NCBI RefSeq assembly: GCF_001651875.1
Contig: NZ_LNQB01000070.1
Location: forward strand, 62,001-126,000
Direction of reading: 5' to 3'
DNA: 64,000 nt
DNA from: Sinorhizobium saheli
Lineage (GTDB): Bacteria > Pseudomonadota > Alphaproteobacteria > Rhizobiales > Rhizobiaceae
Shown here: positions 7,903 through 16,844 of the stretch, one piece after another
How the letters are laid out: each line of letters starts with the position of its first letter
How positions within the stretch are numbered: the first letter of the stretch is position 1
Notes under the pieces: generated by a model
Seen by the model: only the letters and a program-made list of their open reading frames with translations
Told to the model about the DNA's origin: nothing
Databases searched by the model: none
Made by a program: the position numbers and the translations under genes

Positions 7903-8927
7903 TCCATCCTGAGGACGATCTTGCCGAAGACCTGGCGCGACTCCATGCGCTCCAGCGCCCGGTCGATGTCGGAGAGACCGACTTCCGTGTCGATCACCGG
8001 ATGGACGAGACCGCGCGCCATCTTCTGCATGGCGTTCGCCATGTTCTCCATGCGGCAGCCGAAGGAGCCGAGCAGCTTCAGCTGCTGCTGGAAGAGCATC
8101 ATCAGGTTGAGGTCGGTCGACACGCCGGAGGTCGAGCCACAGGTGACCAACCGTCCGCCCCGCTTCATCGACAGCATCGAACCCGCCCAGGTGTCCTTGC
8201 CGACATGCTCGAAGACGACGTCGACGCCCTTCTTCCTGGTGAGCTTGCGCACCACGCCCTCGAAGCGGTCGGTGCGGTAATTGATGACATGATCGGCGCC
8301 GAGCGCCTTGGCCCTCTCGATCTTGTCGTCGGAGCCGACGGTGGTGATGACGGTGCAGCCTATCTTCTTCGCGAGCTGAATCGCCGCCGTGCCGATGCCG
8401 GAACCGCCGGCATGGACGAGGATCGTCTCGCCCGGCTCGAGCCTGGCGTTGTCGAACAGCATGTGCTCGACCGTGCCGAAGGTGACGGGCGCGAGAGCCG
8501 CGCCGACCGCATCGACGCCCGGGGGCGCCGGGACCAGGAGGCGCGCCGGCAGGTTCACCTTCTCCTGCGCGAAGCCGTCGAGATGGAAGCCGTGCACCCC
8601 GCCGACATGTTCGCAGAGATTGTCACGACCTTCCCGGCAGGGGCGGCAGAGGCCGCAGGTCCGCGCACCGTAGATCGAAACGAGCTGGCCTGGCAGGAGA
8701 TTGGCTACGCCGGGGCCGATGCTTTCGACGACACCCGATGCTTCGGCGCCGATGACGAGCGGCATCTTGCGCTTGGCAAAGGCCATGCCGCGCCAGCCCC
8801 AGACGTCGATATGGTTGAGCGCAACCGCCTTGACGCGAAGCGTGACTTCACCGGGGGCCGGCGCGTCCGGTTCCGGGAGGTCGGTGATTTCGAGCTTGCG
8901 ATCATCGAGCAGTTGCAGGGCGCGCAT
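7899..8927 (-). CDS. adh2XL: zinc-type alcohol dehydrogenase of the very-long-chain fatty acid cluster
   Basis: This 342-residue medium-chain dehydrogenase/reductase has a GroES-like catalytic domain (residues 1-120) and an NAD(P)-binding Rossmann domain (HAGGSGIGTAAIQLAKKIG near 150). The four-cysteine structural zinc loop is present in CGLCRPCREGRDNLC. In rhizobial acpXL clusters this gene is conserved between the ketosynthases and lpxXL. It is thought to act in chain modification or reduction during synthesis of 27-hydroxyoctacosanoate, though its exact reaction is not settled. It overlaps lpxXL, and a repeat element separates it from fabF1XL upstream. Confidence 0.85.
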   Translation of the reverse strand: MRALQLLDDRKLEITDLPEPDAPAPGEVTLRVKAVALNHIDVWGWRGMAFAKRKMPLVIGAEASGVVESIGPGVANLLPGQLVSIYGARTCGLCRPCREGRDNLCEHVGGVHGFHLDGFAQEKVNLPARLLVPAPPGVDAVGAALAPVTFGTVEHMLFDNARLEPGETILVHAGGSGIGTAAIQLAKKIGCTVITTVGSDDKIERAKALGADHVINYRTDRFEGVVRKLTRKKGVDVVFEHVGKDTWAGSMLSMKRGGRLVTCGSTSGVSTDLNLMMLFQQQLKLLGSFGCRMENMANAMQKMARGLVHPVIDTEVGLSDIDRALERMESRQVFGKIVLRMD

Positions 8928-8964
8928 GGTCTTTCCTTTGGATAGTTCGGTTTCTGGCGGAGGC

Positions 8965-9145
8965 GCTCACCGCCTCTGGCCTGCCGGCCACCTCCCCCAC
9001 AATGGGGGCGAACAGATGTGGCGCCGTTTGCGTCTCCAGCGACCGTTCCGTTTGCAGGGGGTGTTTCGCTTGGAGCGCGGGGCAGGCCGCTTGTATTCTC
9101 CCCCCTTGTGGGGGAGATGGCCGGCAGGCCAGAGGGGGCACTGCT
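8965..9145. repeat. palindromic intergenic repeat (GGCCGGCAGGCC/CTCCCCC family)
   Basis: Two inverted arms flank about 100 bp. The left arm (about 8975-9012) carries CTGGCCTGCCGGCCACCTCC, and the right arm (about 9097-9140) carries CTCCCCCCTTGTGGGGGAGA then TGGCCGGCAGGCCAGA. The same arms recur inside cobN at 21580-21755. It sits inside the very-long-chain lipid A operon between fabF1XL and adh2XL and could fold in the mRNA, perhaps altering relative expression. Confidence 0.75.
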
Positions 9146-9156
9146 TGCGCCACCAC

Positions 9157-10440
9157 TCAAGCCGGCTCGGCGGTCATGACGAGGCTGGCGTTCTGTCCGC
9201 CGAAGCCGAAGGAATTCGACAGCACGGCGGTGACCTGCTTGCTGCGCTTCACGTTCGGCACGACATCGAGAACGATCGCCGGGTCCGGGTTCTGGTAATT
9301 GATGGTCGGCGGCAGGGTGCCGGTAAGGATCGTCTGCAGCGAGAAGACCGCCTCGACCGCGCCGGCGGCCGTCAGCGTGTGGCCGATCATCGACTTGTTG
9401 GACGAAACCGGAATGGACGGCAGCCGCTCGCCGAAGACGGCCGACATCGACAGATACTCCATCTTGTCGTTTTCCGGCGTCGAGGTGCCGTGCGCATTGA
9501 TGTAGCCGATACCGGTCTCGTCGATGCCGGCATCGGCAAGCGCCGCGCGGATCGTCGCGATCGCCGGTCCGCCATCGGGCGAGGAGCGCGTGCGATGGAA
9601 GAGGTCGGCCTTCTCCCCGCAGCCCCTGAGGATGCCGTAGACGCGAGCGCCGCGGGCAACGGCGGCCTCCAGCGATTCGAGCACGAGCGTGGCGGCGCCT
9701 TCCGCGATCACGAAACCGTCGCGGTCCTTGGTGAAGGGCTTCGATGCCTTTTCCGGCGGATCGTTCTGGGTCGAAAGCGCCGAAAGCAGCGAAAAGCGGA
9801 TCAGCGCTTCGGCGCTGAGCGAGCCGTCGGTCGCGACCGTCAGCGCCCGGTCGGTGCGGCCCTGGCGGATCGCCTCGACGCCGAGCTGGATCGCGGTTGC
9901 GCCCGAGGCGCAGGCGGTCGAAAGCGTGACCGGCAGGCCGCGGGTGCCGAAGCGATCGGCGAGACGCTCCGAGATCGAGCCGAACAGTACGGCCTCATGG
10001 AAGGCCGGATCCGCCTTCTGCCGCATGGCGGCGAGGAAGCGGTTGTAGGCATCGCCCGGGCGCTCCGACGGCGGCGAGCGGTCGGCGAGCTCGAAACGCG
10101 CGCTCCATTCCGGCTCGATCGGCGGCGCCGCCAGGAAAAGCGGGCCGTTGAAGTCGCCGGAAAGACCGGCCTGCGCGAGCGCCTCCAACGTCGTCTCGCG
10201 CGCCATCGCATAGGAGCGCTCGACGGCGTTTTCCGCCGGCAGCTCGATGAAATCGACCGTGCCGCTGATGCGCGTCGAAAGCCCCTCTGTCGGGAAGCGG
10301 CTGATCTTGTGGATGCCCGAAACGCCGCCGCTGAGCGCCGCCCAGTTGTCCTCCAGACCTTGGCCCAGCGAGGTGATGACGCCCATGCCGGTGACCGCGA
10401 CGATCGGACGGCCGAGGTGATCCTTATACGCCTTGCTCAT
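9157..10440 (-). CDS. fabF1XL: 3-oxoacyl-ACP synthase (KAS II type), catalytically complete
   Basis: This 427-residue condensing enzyme should elongate the acyl chain on AcpXL. The full KAS triad is present: the nucleophilic cysteine in LSTACASGATAI, the first histidine in NAHGTSTPENDK and the second in SNKSMIGHTLTAAGAVEA. The N-terminus VAVTGMGVITSLGQG is the typical FabF opening. It lies 11 bp downstream of fabF2XL, which lacks the cysteine, so the two are probably a heterodimeric pair like the ketosynthase/chain-length factor of type II polyketide synthases (inference). It is part of the acpXL operon. Confidence 0.92.
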   Translation of the reverse strand: MSKAYKDHLGRPIVAVTGMGVITSLGQGLEDNWAALSGGVSGIHKISRFPTEGLSTRISGTVDFIELPAENAVERSYAMARETTLEALAQAGLSGDFNGPLFLAAPPIEPEWSARFELADRSPPSERPGDAYNRFLAAMRQKADPAFHEAVLFGSISERLADRFGTRGLPVTLSTACASGATAIQLGVEAIRQGRTDRALTVATDGSLSAEALIRFSLLSALSTQNDPPEKASKPFTKDRDGFVIAEGAATLVLESLEAAVARGARVYGILRGCGEKADLFHRTRSSPDGGPAIATIRAALADAGIDETGIGYINAHGTSTPENDKMEYLSMSAVFGERLPSIPVSSNKSMIGHTLTAAGAVEAVFSLQTILTGTLPPTINYQNPDPAIVLDVVPNVKRSKQVTAVLSNSFGFGGQNASLVMTAEPA

Positions 10441-10451
10441 GCTTAAGCCCT

Positions 10452-11654
10452 CTATTCAGCGGCAAGCACGGCGATGCCTTCGCCGCGGGCATGGCCGATG
10501 GTTGTGACGACCGCGGCCTTGGCGGCCGCCGTCATGGGCGCCTCCGCGTCCGGATCGAAGGGGGGAACCTCTGCTCCATGGCCGAGCGAAAGGGCAGCGA
10601 ACGCCACGCCGACCGGGAACTGAGCCTCGATGCCGTGGCCGACGAGACCGCCATAGGCGCGGATCGGCCGGCCGGCGAGCTCGGTTTCGAGAAACGCCTT
10701 CTCGCGCCGGGCAAGATCATGGAACCCCGAGGTGCCCGAGAAGACCACGGTCGACTGCGGATCGAACTCCGCCGCGGGCCGCGCCAGGTCCTTGAGGCGC
10801 GCCTCGAGCCGGCCGTCCTCGCGGCTGCCGCGATCGCCGCCGATCGCCGCAATCGTCGCATAGATGCGCGCGCCGCGGGCCTCGGCATATTCGCGCGATT
10901 CCAGGACGAGGAAGGCGCCGACGGAGCCGAGGATCATGCCGCCGCCGTTTCCGGGCTTGCGCGACCAGATCGGATGCCACTCGCCAAGCGAATGGCCCTG
11001 GATCGCTTCGATGAGCAGGACGATGTCGAGGCGCTCGGCCGAAAAAGCGCCGCCGACCAGCGTGTGCGTCGACTGACCGGCCTTGATGCGGGCAAAGGCC
11101 GTCTCGATCGCCGAGATGCCTGCCGCCTCCTCGCCCATGAAAGTGCGCGACGAACCCGTCACCTTGTGGACGATGGAAATGTTGCCGGCAAGGAGGTTGG
11201 AAAGCTGCGCCAGGAAAAGCGTCGGGCGCAGCTCGGTCGTGAGCTTCTCATTCAGGAGCTGCTCGCGATCGTTGCGCTTCAGGGCTTCGTCGACGATCAG
11301 CGAGTCGACATTGATGTCGCGTTCGCCACCACCGGCCGCGACGATCATGTCCATGCTGCCGCAGGCTTCGAGATTGTCCTTGAGCCCGGCATCGTCGAGG
11401 GCGAGCCCGGCGGCAAACACGCCGAGGCGCTGCCAGTTCTCCATCTGCCGCTGGTCGCCGCGCTTGGCGATCTGCTGCGACCAGTCGATCTCGGGCAGCG
11501 GATGTATCGGATAGGGGGCAAAGCGTTCCGTCTCGATCCTGACCTTCGGCGACTGGCTCGCGCCGAGCAGCGCCACGTGCGGCTCGGCTCCAACGCCCTG
11601 GCTGGTCACGATGCCGACGCCGGTGATCACCACATCGTTAGCGGATTTCGTCAT
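10452..11654 (-). CDS. fabF2XL: ketosynthase-like protein lacking the catalytic cysteine
   Basis: This 400-residue thiolase-fold paralogue of FabF opens VVITGVGIVTSQGVGAE. Where FabF1XL has STACASG this protein reads TGSSRTFMGEE, so the nucleophilic cysteine is absent. The first active-site histidine region (NAHGTST) is replaced by VFSGTSG, and only the second histidine, in GGLVGHGIEAQ, remains. It therefore cannot condense acyl groups by the normal mechanism and resembles a chain-length factor. The ATG at 11654 lies two bases after the fabZXL stop (GGAGAAG-like site upstream), giving tight coupling. An in-frame extension upstream overlaps fabZXL and is not used. Confidence 0.88.
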   Translation of the reverse strand: MTKSANDVVITGVGIVTSQGVGAEPHVALLGASQSPKVRIETERFAPYPIHPLPEIDWSQQIAKRGDQRQMENWQRLGVFAAGLALDDAGLKDNLEACGSMDMIVAAGGGERDINVDSLIVDEALKRNDREQLLNEKLTTELRPTLFLAQLSNLLAGNISIVHKVTGSSRTFMGEEAAGISAIETAFARIKAGQSTHTLVGGAFSAERLDIVLLIEAIQGHSLGEWHPIWSRKPGNGGGMILGSVGAFLVLESREYAEARGARIYATIAAIGGDRGSREDGRLEARLKDLARPAAEFDPQSTVVFSGTSGFHDLARREKAFLETELAGRPIRAYGGLVGHGIEAQFPVGVAFAALSLGHGAEVPPFDPDAEAPMTAAAKAAVVTTIGHARGEGIAVLAAE

Positions 11655-11656
11655 CT

Positions 11657-12133
11657 TCACTTCTCCGAACCGGCCATCGCGGCCACCAGTCCCAGTTCCT
11701 CGGCACGTTTGCGGACGATATCGCCAAGCGGCACCTGGTCGAACGGGATCGTCCTCAGCTTCAGCTGGGCGTCGCATATCTTCTTGCCGCCCGAGGTGAT
11801 CTTCGCCTTGGTTACGGCGAAACCCGAGCCCTCGTGCTCCAACAGGGCTTCGATCTCGAGCTCGGCGGAAGGCTCGACGAAGCTGCGCATCTTGGCACCG
11901 TCGACCGACATCAGGAACGGCATTGCGGCAAATTTCGTGGCGGCGAGCACCAGGAAGCCGGAGGCCTGCGCCATTGTCTCGATGAGCAGCACGCCGGGAA
12001 CCAGCGGATAGCCCGGGAAATGCCCCTCGAAGACCGGGCTCTGCTCCGGCACGACCGACCGCGCGACAAGCCTGCCGGCCGCAAGATCGACGGCATCGAT
12101 CCGGTCGATCATCTGGAAATACTCAAGGAGCAT
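11657..12133 (-). CDS. fabZXL: 3-hydroxyacyl-ACP dehydratase, AcpXL-specific FabZ
   Basis: This 158-residue hot-dog-fold dehydratase removes water from the 3-hydroxyacyl intermediate during very-long-chain acyl synthesis on AcpXL. The signature GHFPGYPLVPGVLLIETMAQ contains the catalytic histidine and the glutamate in the expected spacing. It begins MLLEYFQMIDRID, the typical FabZ start. It lies about 115 bp downstream of acpXL and two bases before fabF2XL on the same strand. The assignment to the XL pathway rather than the housekeeping FabZ comes from this gene order. Confidence 0.92.
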   Translation of the reverse strand: MLLEYFQMIDRIDAVDLAAGRLVARSVVPEQSPVFEGHFPGYPLVPGVLLIETMAQASGFLVLAATKFAAMPFLMSVDGAKMRSFVEPSAELEIEALLEHEGSGFAVTKAKITSGGKKICDAQLKLRTIPFDQVPLGDIVRKRAEELGLVAAMAGSEK

Positions 12134-12248
12134 GAAGGCTCATCCCGTTTGTTTCGCGCTCAAGTAAAAATGCCGATGCCGCCTGTCAAGCGCGAGGCGC
12201 GACAGGCGGCACCGGACAAGGAATGAACCCGTGTCAGCGGGAGATCGA

Positions 12249-12533
12249 TCAGGCCTTGGCGGCCCGAAGCTCGTCGATCTTCGCGCAGAGGTTCTTCAGT
12301 ACGAAATATTCCTCGGTAGAGACCTTGCCCTCGTTGACTTCCTGGGTCCACTGCTCCAGCGGAATCTTGATGCCGAACTCCTTGTCGATCGCAAAAACGA
12401 TGTCGAGGAAGTCCAGGCTGTCGATGCCGAGGTCATCGATCGTATGGCTTTCCGGCTTGATCGTCTCACGATCGATCTCGCTCGTTTCCGCAATGATGTC
12501 GGCAACTTTGTCGAATGTAGCTGTCACGCGCAT
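12249..12533 (-). CDS. acpXL: acyl carrier protein AcpXL
   Basis: This 94-residue acyl carrier protein is dedicated to the very-long-chain hydroxy fatty acid of lipid A. The phosphopantetheine serine lies in [20 protein letters not shown]. It is slightly longer than housekeeping AcpP, with the extended C-terminus ([19 protein letters not shown]) seen in rhizobial AcpXL. It is the promoter-proximal gene of the six-gene operon, and the 270 bp upstream to the glycerophosphodiesterase gene should hold the promoter. Confidence 0.95.
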   Translation of the reverse strand: MRVTATFDKVADIIAETSEIDRETIKPESHTIDDLGIDSLDFLDIVFAIDKEFGIKIPLEQWTQEVNEGKVSTEEYFVLKNLCAKIDELRAAKA

Positions 12534-12807
12534 ACCTCATGAAATTCGAGTCTTGGCGATCCCTATAGAAAAATGCACCGCAAAAGCCAATGCCCCACGG
12601 CCTTTTGCCGTCGTGATTTGAGAAGCGGTGTTGCCGAACGGCGACCGATCGCTAGCCTTCCGGTAGAGCAGGACGGGCCTGGCGTGCACCGTCAGGCCCA
12701 TCCCGAGGACGCCTGGCAAACAGCCGCGTTGCCGTGCCGGACCTCGATCCGCTGATGCGTCATGCCGGCATGGATTGCTGAGCGGCAGCGGACTGCAGTA
12801 GCGGGGT

Positions 12808-13557
12808 TTACCGGAAACAATCCGCAGCGAGGCGCGGGTCATCGAGGAGGATCGCGTCGGGAGCAAAGGCGTGCAACCTTGCCAGCCCCTCCCGATCGAT
12901 GAGACCGACAGGAAACGGCGGATATTCCGGCAAGGGAACCGGCCGCGGCTGACCGGCCATCACCGCGAGACGCATTGCCGCAGCCCGCACGGTCGCCGCA
13001 CGGTCAGCCGTCAACGCGGCCTGCCAGAGCCGGAACCAGTTCGCGCCCGCTCGCGCTGCCGCCTGGATCGCGTCCGGCTCACCGAGAAAGGCGAGAATCG
13101 CGACGTCCTGGCTGGCGCCACGGGCGGAAGTGATGAGATCGACGCCGCGCAGGCCCAGCATCACGCGGTCGAGCGCATTGGCGGCGGCGACCGCATCGAT
13201 GACCAGCGGAAGCTGCGTGCTCTCCATCAGCTTGACGTCCAGGAGCACACCCAGCGAACCGGAGGCTGCAAGCGCCTGCTCGAGCGTCATCACCGCCGGC
13301 AGCAGCCGGCGCAGCGTCGCAAGGTCGAGGTCGGCGACCGCGCGCGGATCGCCTGAAAGCCGCAACAGGTCGGCGTCGTGGATACAGACGAGAGCCCCGT
13401 CCCTGGTCAGGCGGACATCCGTCTCGACGGCATCGGCCCCGGCTTGCGCGGCCGCGCGCAGCGCCTCCGCGCTGTTTTCAGGCGCGAGGGCAGCGCCGCC
13501 GCGATGTGCGATGATCAGGGGCTTGCGTTCCGGTCGATCGGTCCACCAATTCGACAT
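12808..13557 (-). CDS. glycerophosphodiester phosphodiesterase family protein
   Basis: This 249-residue TIM-barrel GDPD-type enzyme hydrolyses glycerophosphodiesters to glycerol 3-phosphate and an alcohol. The active-site motifs IIAHRGGAALAPENS, AVETDVRLTRDGALV and CIHDADL supply the expected histidines, glutamate and aspartate. No signal peptide is seen, so it is probably cytosolic. It is immediately followed upstream (3 bp) by the cobD stop and may be cotranscribed with the cob operon, although its activity has no obvious link to B12. Confidence 0.85.
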   Translation of the reverse strand: MSNWWTDRPERKPLIIAHRGGAALAPENSAEALRAAAQAGADAVETDVRLTRDGALVCIHDADLLRLSGDPRAVADLDLATLRRLLPAVMTLEQALAASGSLGVLLDVKLMESTQLPLVIDAVAAANALDRVMLGLRGVDLITSARGASQDVAILAFLGEPDAIQAAARAGANWFRLWQAALTADRAATVRAAAMRLAVMAGQPRPVPLPEYPPFPVGLIDREGLARLHAFAPDAILLDDPRLAADCFR

Positions 13558-13560
13558 GCA

Positions 13561-14544
13561 TCACAGGACCAGGAACGAAAGCGCCATGGCCGCGAAGGCA
13601 AGCGTCATCGCAAGACAGGCGGCATGGAAAACCGAAACGGCGGTGTCGATGTCCGCGGCGGTGGCGACCGCGCGTCCCGCGGCGTTGATCATCGACTCAT
13701 CCACCGTCTCGCCACCGTAAACCCTGGGCCCGGCAAGCTGGATGCCGAGCGCGCCCGCCATGGCCGCCTCGGGCCATCCGGAATTTGGCGAGCGATGAAA
13801 GTGATGGTCGCGCCGCGCGACGTCGATTGCGGCCCTCGCCGCTTCCGAGCCCCGCCTGAAATAGGCGCCCGCCGCGACGAGGAGGACGGAAAGCCGCGCA
13901 GCCGGCAGATTGGCGAGATCGTCAAGGCGCGCCGAGGCCCAGCCGAAATGGAGGTATTTCGGGCTCTTGTGGCCGATCATCGAATCCGCGGTGTTCAGCA
14001 TCTTGTAGGCCAGCAGACCGGGGAGACCGGCGACCGCATACCAGAAGGCCGGAGCGACCACCCCGTCGGAGAAGTTTTCCGCGAGGCTCTCGATGGCGGC
14101 ACGGCAGACCGCAGGCTCGTCGAGCGTCTTCGGATCGCGGCCGACGATCATCGATACCGCTTCGCGGCCGGCGGCAAGTCCGCCGCTGCGCAAGCCGTCG
14201 GCAACCCGGACCACATGGTCGGCAAGGCTCTTCTGGGCGAGGAAAACGGCGACGGTGACCGCCTCCAGCACGAAGCCGATCGCCCCCAGGACATCGAACA
14301 GCCGGTTGAGCACCACCCCTGCCGCGATGCTGGCTGCAAGCAGGATGAGGATGGTCGCCATGCCCCGCAGCTTCAGCCGGCCGGCAGTCACGCCGGCACC
14401 GTTGAGCATCTCGTCGAACAAGCCGATCGCCTGGCCGAAGAGCACGACCGGATGCGTGAGGCGTGACCAGAGCCACTCCGGATCGCCCAAAAGGCGGTCT
14501 ATCAGCAATGCAACGACGAGGATGAGCAGAATTTCCGCCGACAC
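13561..14544 (-). CDS. cobD: cobalamin biosynthesis protein CobD (CbiB)
   Basis: This 327-residue integral membrane protein attaches the aminopropanol arm to adenosylcobyric acid, giving adenosylcobinamide. It shows the CbiB opening (LLIDRLLGDPEWLWSRLTHP), several hydrophobic helices (MATILILLAASIAAGVVLNR among them) and the conserved ESLAENFSDGVVAPAFWYAV block. It abuts the cobC stop without a gap and is the last cob gene of the cobE-A-B-C-D unit. Confidence 0.94.
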   Translation of the reverse strand: MSAEILLILVVALLIDRLLGDPEWLWSRLTHPVVLFGQAIGLFDEMLNGAGVTAGRLKLRGMATILILLAASIAAGVVLNRLFDVLGAIGFVLEAVTVAVFLAQKSLADHVVRVADGLRSGGLAAGREAVSMIVGRDPKTLDEPAVCRAAIESLAENFSDGVVAPAFWYAVAGLPGLLAYKMLNTADSMIGHKSPKYLHFGWASARLDDLANLPAARLSVLLVAAGAYFRRGSEAARAAIDVARRDHHFHRSPNSGWPEAAMAGALGIQLAGPRVYGGETVDESMINAAGRAVATAADIDTAVSVFHAACLAMTLAFAAMALSFLVL

Positions 14545-15552
14545 TTATACACCTGCTCTGTTCAGGGCCGCGGCAAGGCGACGATCGCCCTCCGCGGTGG
14601 CCGCCAAACCGATCCGCAGCCAGCGCGGGTTATAGTCGAACTTGCGCGTCAGTATATGCGCTTCGCAGAGCGCCGCATGAAGATCGTATGCCCCTTCACT
14701 TTCAACGAGCGCGAAGAGCCCCGTACCGCCGACGATATCGAGCCCGGCACCGCCAAGCACGGCATCGAGTGCGGCCTTGCGTTCAAGGATGCGGTCGCGG
14801 ATCGAACTCGTATCGGCTTGCATCAGCTTTGCCGAAATGGCGAGTGCCGGACCGGAGACCGCCCAGGGACCGAGCCCGTCGCGGAAGGTTTCGATGATGG
14901 CTGGAGCCGCGATGACGAAACCGAGCCGCAGGCCCGCAAGCCCGAAGAATTTGCCGAAGGAGCGGAAGACGACGAGGTTGTCATGGGCAGCGACGTGCCG
15001 AGCGACGCTCGCCGCCGGCTCGAGATCACCGAAGGCCTCGTCGACGACGATGAGGCCGCCTCGCGCCTTTATCGTCTCTGCCATGGCGAGAATCTCTTCC
15101 GGCGCGAAAAGCCTGCCGGTCGGGTTGTTGGGATTCACCACCACGGCGAGGCTGTACCCGTCGGCGAGATCTTCGGCGCTTCCGATGAAGTCCACGGCAA
15201 GCCCGGCTCCCGTCAGCACCCGGGCGTATTCGCCGTAAGTCGGAGCGAAGATCGCGACGCGCTTCCTCGCGCCAACGAGCCTCGGCAGCAGTTGAATGAC
15301 CGCTTGGGTACCGGGAACGGGCAGAGGCATTATGCCGCCGGCCCCGTAATAGCGGCTCGCCGCCTCGCGCGCCGTGTCTTCGAGATACCGGTCGGGAAGC
15401 CGGTGCCAGACCCGCGGGTCGATCTCGGGAAGCGCCACCGGGCACGGGTTGATGCCGGTCGAAAGGTCGAGCCAGTCGTCAGGTGCGCCGCCGAAGCGCG
15501 CCGCAGCTTCGGTGATCCCGCCGCCATGGATGATCGGAGCGGTCATGATCAC
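14545..15552 (-). CDS. cobC: threonine-phosphate decarboxylase-like aminotransferase CobC
   Basis: This 335-residue fold-type I PLP enzyme probably makes (R)-1-amino-2-propanol phosphate for the nucleotide loop. It has the NPNNPTGRLF cofactor motif, the aspartate region LIVVDEAFGDLEP and the Schiff-base lysine in FRSFGKFFGLAGLRLGF. The N-terminus HGGGITEAAARFGGAPDDWL is characteristic of CobC/CobD-type proteins. Starts at 15552 or two codons later are both possible. It overlaps cobB by four bases and runs straight into cobD. Confidence 0.93.
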   Translation of the reverse strand: MIMTAPIIHGGGITEAAARFGGAPDDWLDLSTGINPCPVALPEIDPRVWHRLPDRYLEDTAREAASRYYGAGGIMPLPVPGTQAVIQLLPRLVGARKRVAIFAPTYGEYARVLTGAGLAVDFIGSAEDLADGYSLAVVVNPNNPTGRLFAPEEILAMAETIKARGGLIVVDEAFGDLEPAASVARHVAAHDNLVVFRSFGKFFGLAGLRLGFVIAAPAIIETFRDGLGPWAVSGPALAISAKLMQADTSSIRDRILERKAALDAVLGGAGLDIVGGTGLFALVESEGAYDLHAALCEAHILTRKFDYNPRWLRIGLAATAEGDRRLAAALNRAGV

Positions 15553-16844
15553 TCCGAAAGGTCGATGAGATGCATGAAGGAGCCGGCGACGTGGCCGCGA
15601 CGAAGGCCGGCGCGACCGAGATCGAGGCCGGCCGCGTCCTCCACCGCGAAGAGCGGCTCTGCCGCGCCCTCGGAAACAATCGTCGCATAGTGGAATTCGT
15701 GTGCCGTCATCGGTCCATCGAAATAGGCGTTATCGAGCGGCGTCACGCGCCGGTAACCGAGATGCCGCTTGCGCTCGGCGAAACTGGTGACGAGCGGCAA
15801 GAGGCCGAGCATTTCGTAACCCCTGCCGTCCGCGGCGACAAGCCCTTCGCCGAGCGCCATGTAGCCACCGCACTCGCCGAAGATGCGCGTGCCCTGCCCG
15901 GCCGCGCTGCGCATCGCGCCACGAAAACGGGAGGCGGCGGCGAGCTGCCCGGCATGCAGCTCCGGATACCCGCCGGGCAGATAGATTGCTTCGGCGCCCG
16001 CCTCGGGCGCTTCATCTTCCAGCGGTGAAAAGAACGAGATTTCCGCCCCCTGCCCGCGCCAGCCGGAGAGAAGGTGCTCGTAGCAGAAGGCGAAGGCGAC
16101 GTCGCGGGCAACGGCGATCCGCTGCCCGAGCGGCTTCAGCCTCTTGGCCCCGGTCGTCGGCCGAGCCCGCAAGGGCGCTGCTGCGGCCTGGATCGCCTCG
16201 AGATGGCAACCGGATGCAACGCGCGCTGCCGCATGGTCGATGAAGACCTCCAGGGCCGTGTGTTCGCGCGCCTGGACGAGGCCCAGATGCCGTTCGGGCA
16301 ATTGCAGGGCGCTGTCCTGGCGGAGCACGCCGAAAATCGAAACGCCGAGCTGGTCGAGCGCGTCGCGCAGCATCGTCTCGTGACGGTCGCTGCCGACCTT
16401 GTTGAGGATGACCCCGGCGACGCGGATATCGTCGCGATGAGCGGCATAGCCGCGCACGAGCGCAGCCACCGAGTGGGACAGACGCGCGCAATCGACGACG
16501 AGGATGACGGCGAGCCCGAGCGCCGCGGCAAGGTCCGCCGGCGAGCCGCTGCCGTCGGCGGCGCCGTCAAAGAGGCCCATCATCGCCTCCACGACGAGCA
16601 TCGAGCCGTCTTCCGCGGCAGTCGCAGCGTTATCGAGGAGCAGATCCCGCCGCATCGCCCAGGGATCGTAATTGAAGCAGGGCTTGCCGCTGGCGGCCGC
16701 GTGAAAGGCCGGATCGATATAGTCCGGCCCTGCCTTGCCCGGTGCGATCAATACCCCGCGCCGTTTCAACGCCCGCATCAGGCCGAGCGTCACCGTCGTC
16801 TTGCCCGAGCCGGAGCTCGGGGCAGCAATCATCAGACCATTCAT
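15549..16844 (-). CDS. cobB: hydrogenobyrinic/cobyrinic acid a,c-diamide synthase
   Basis: This 431-residue ATP- and glutamine-dependent amidotransferase amidates the a and c side chains. The N-terminal ATPase domain starts with MNGLMIAAPSSGSGKTTVTL (P-loop). The C-terminal type 1 glutamine amidotransferase domain has the nucleophilic cysteine in RIFGECGGYMALGEG and a closing HVAGSFMHL histidine block. The ATG at 16844 overlaps the cobA stop (ATGA); a longer upstream frame lies inside cobA. It is translationally coupled to cobC downstream. Confidence 0.94.
   Translation of the reverse strand: MNGLMIAAPSSGSGKTTVTLGLMRALKRRGVLIAPGKAGPDYIDPAFHAAASGKPCFNYDPWAMRRDLLLDNAATAAEDGSMLVVEAMMGLFDGAADGSGSPADLAAALGLAVILVVDCARLSHSVAALVRGYAAHRDDIRVAGVILNKVGSDRHETMLRDALDQLGVSIFGVLRQDSALQLPERHLGLVQAREHTALEVFIDHAAARVASGCHLEAIQAAAAPLRARPTTGAKRLKPLGQRIAVARDVAFAFCYEHLLSGWRGQGAEISFFSPLEDEAPEAGAEAIYLPGGYPELHAGQLAAASRFRGAMRSAAGQGTRIFGECGGYMALGEGLVAADGRGYEMLGLLPLVTSFAERKRHLGYRRVTPLDNAYFDGPMTAHEFHYATIVSEGAAEPLFAVEDAAGLDLGRAGLRRGHVAGSFMHLIDLSE

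Noticed and set aside
6241-8280. 679-codon plus-strand frame opposite the PAS and lpxXL genes
   Set aside because: It crosses two well-supported minus-strand genes and the gap between them and shows no domain; it is a GC-driven open frame.
10452-11777. Longer start for fabF2XL
   Set aside because: The extra 41 codons overlap fabZXL and have no ketosynthase similarity; the ATG at 11654 starts VVITGVGIV as in the family.
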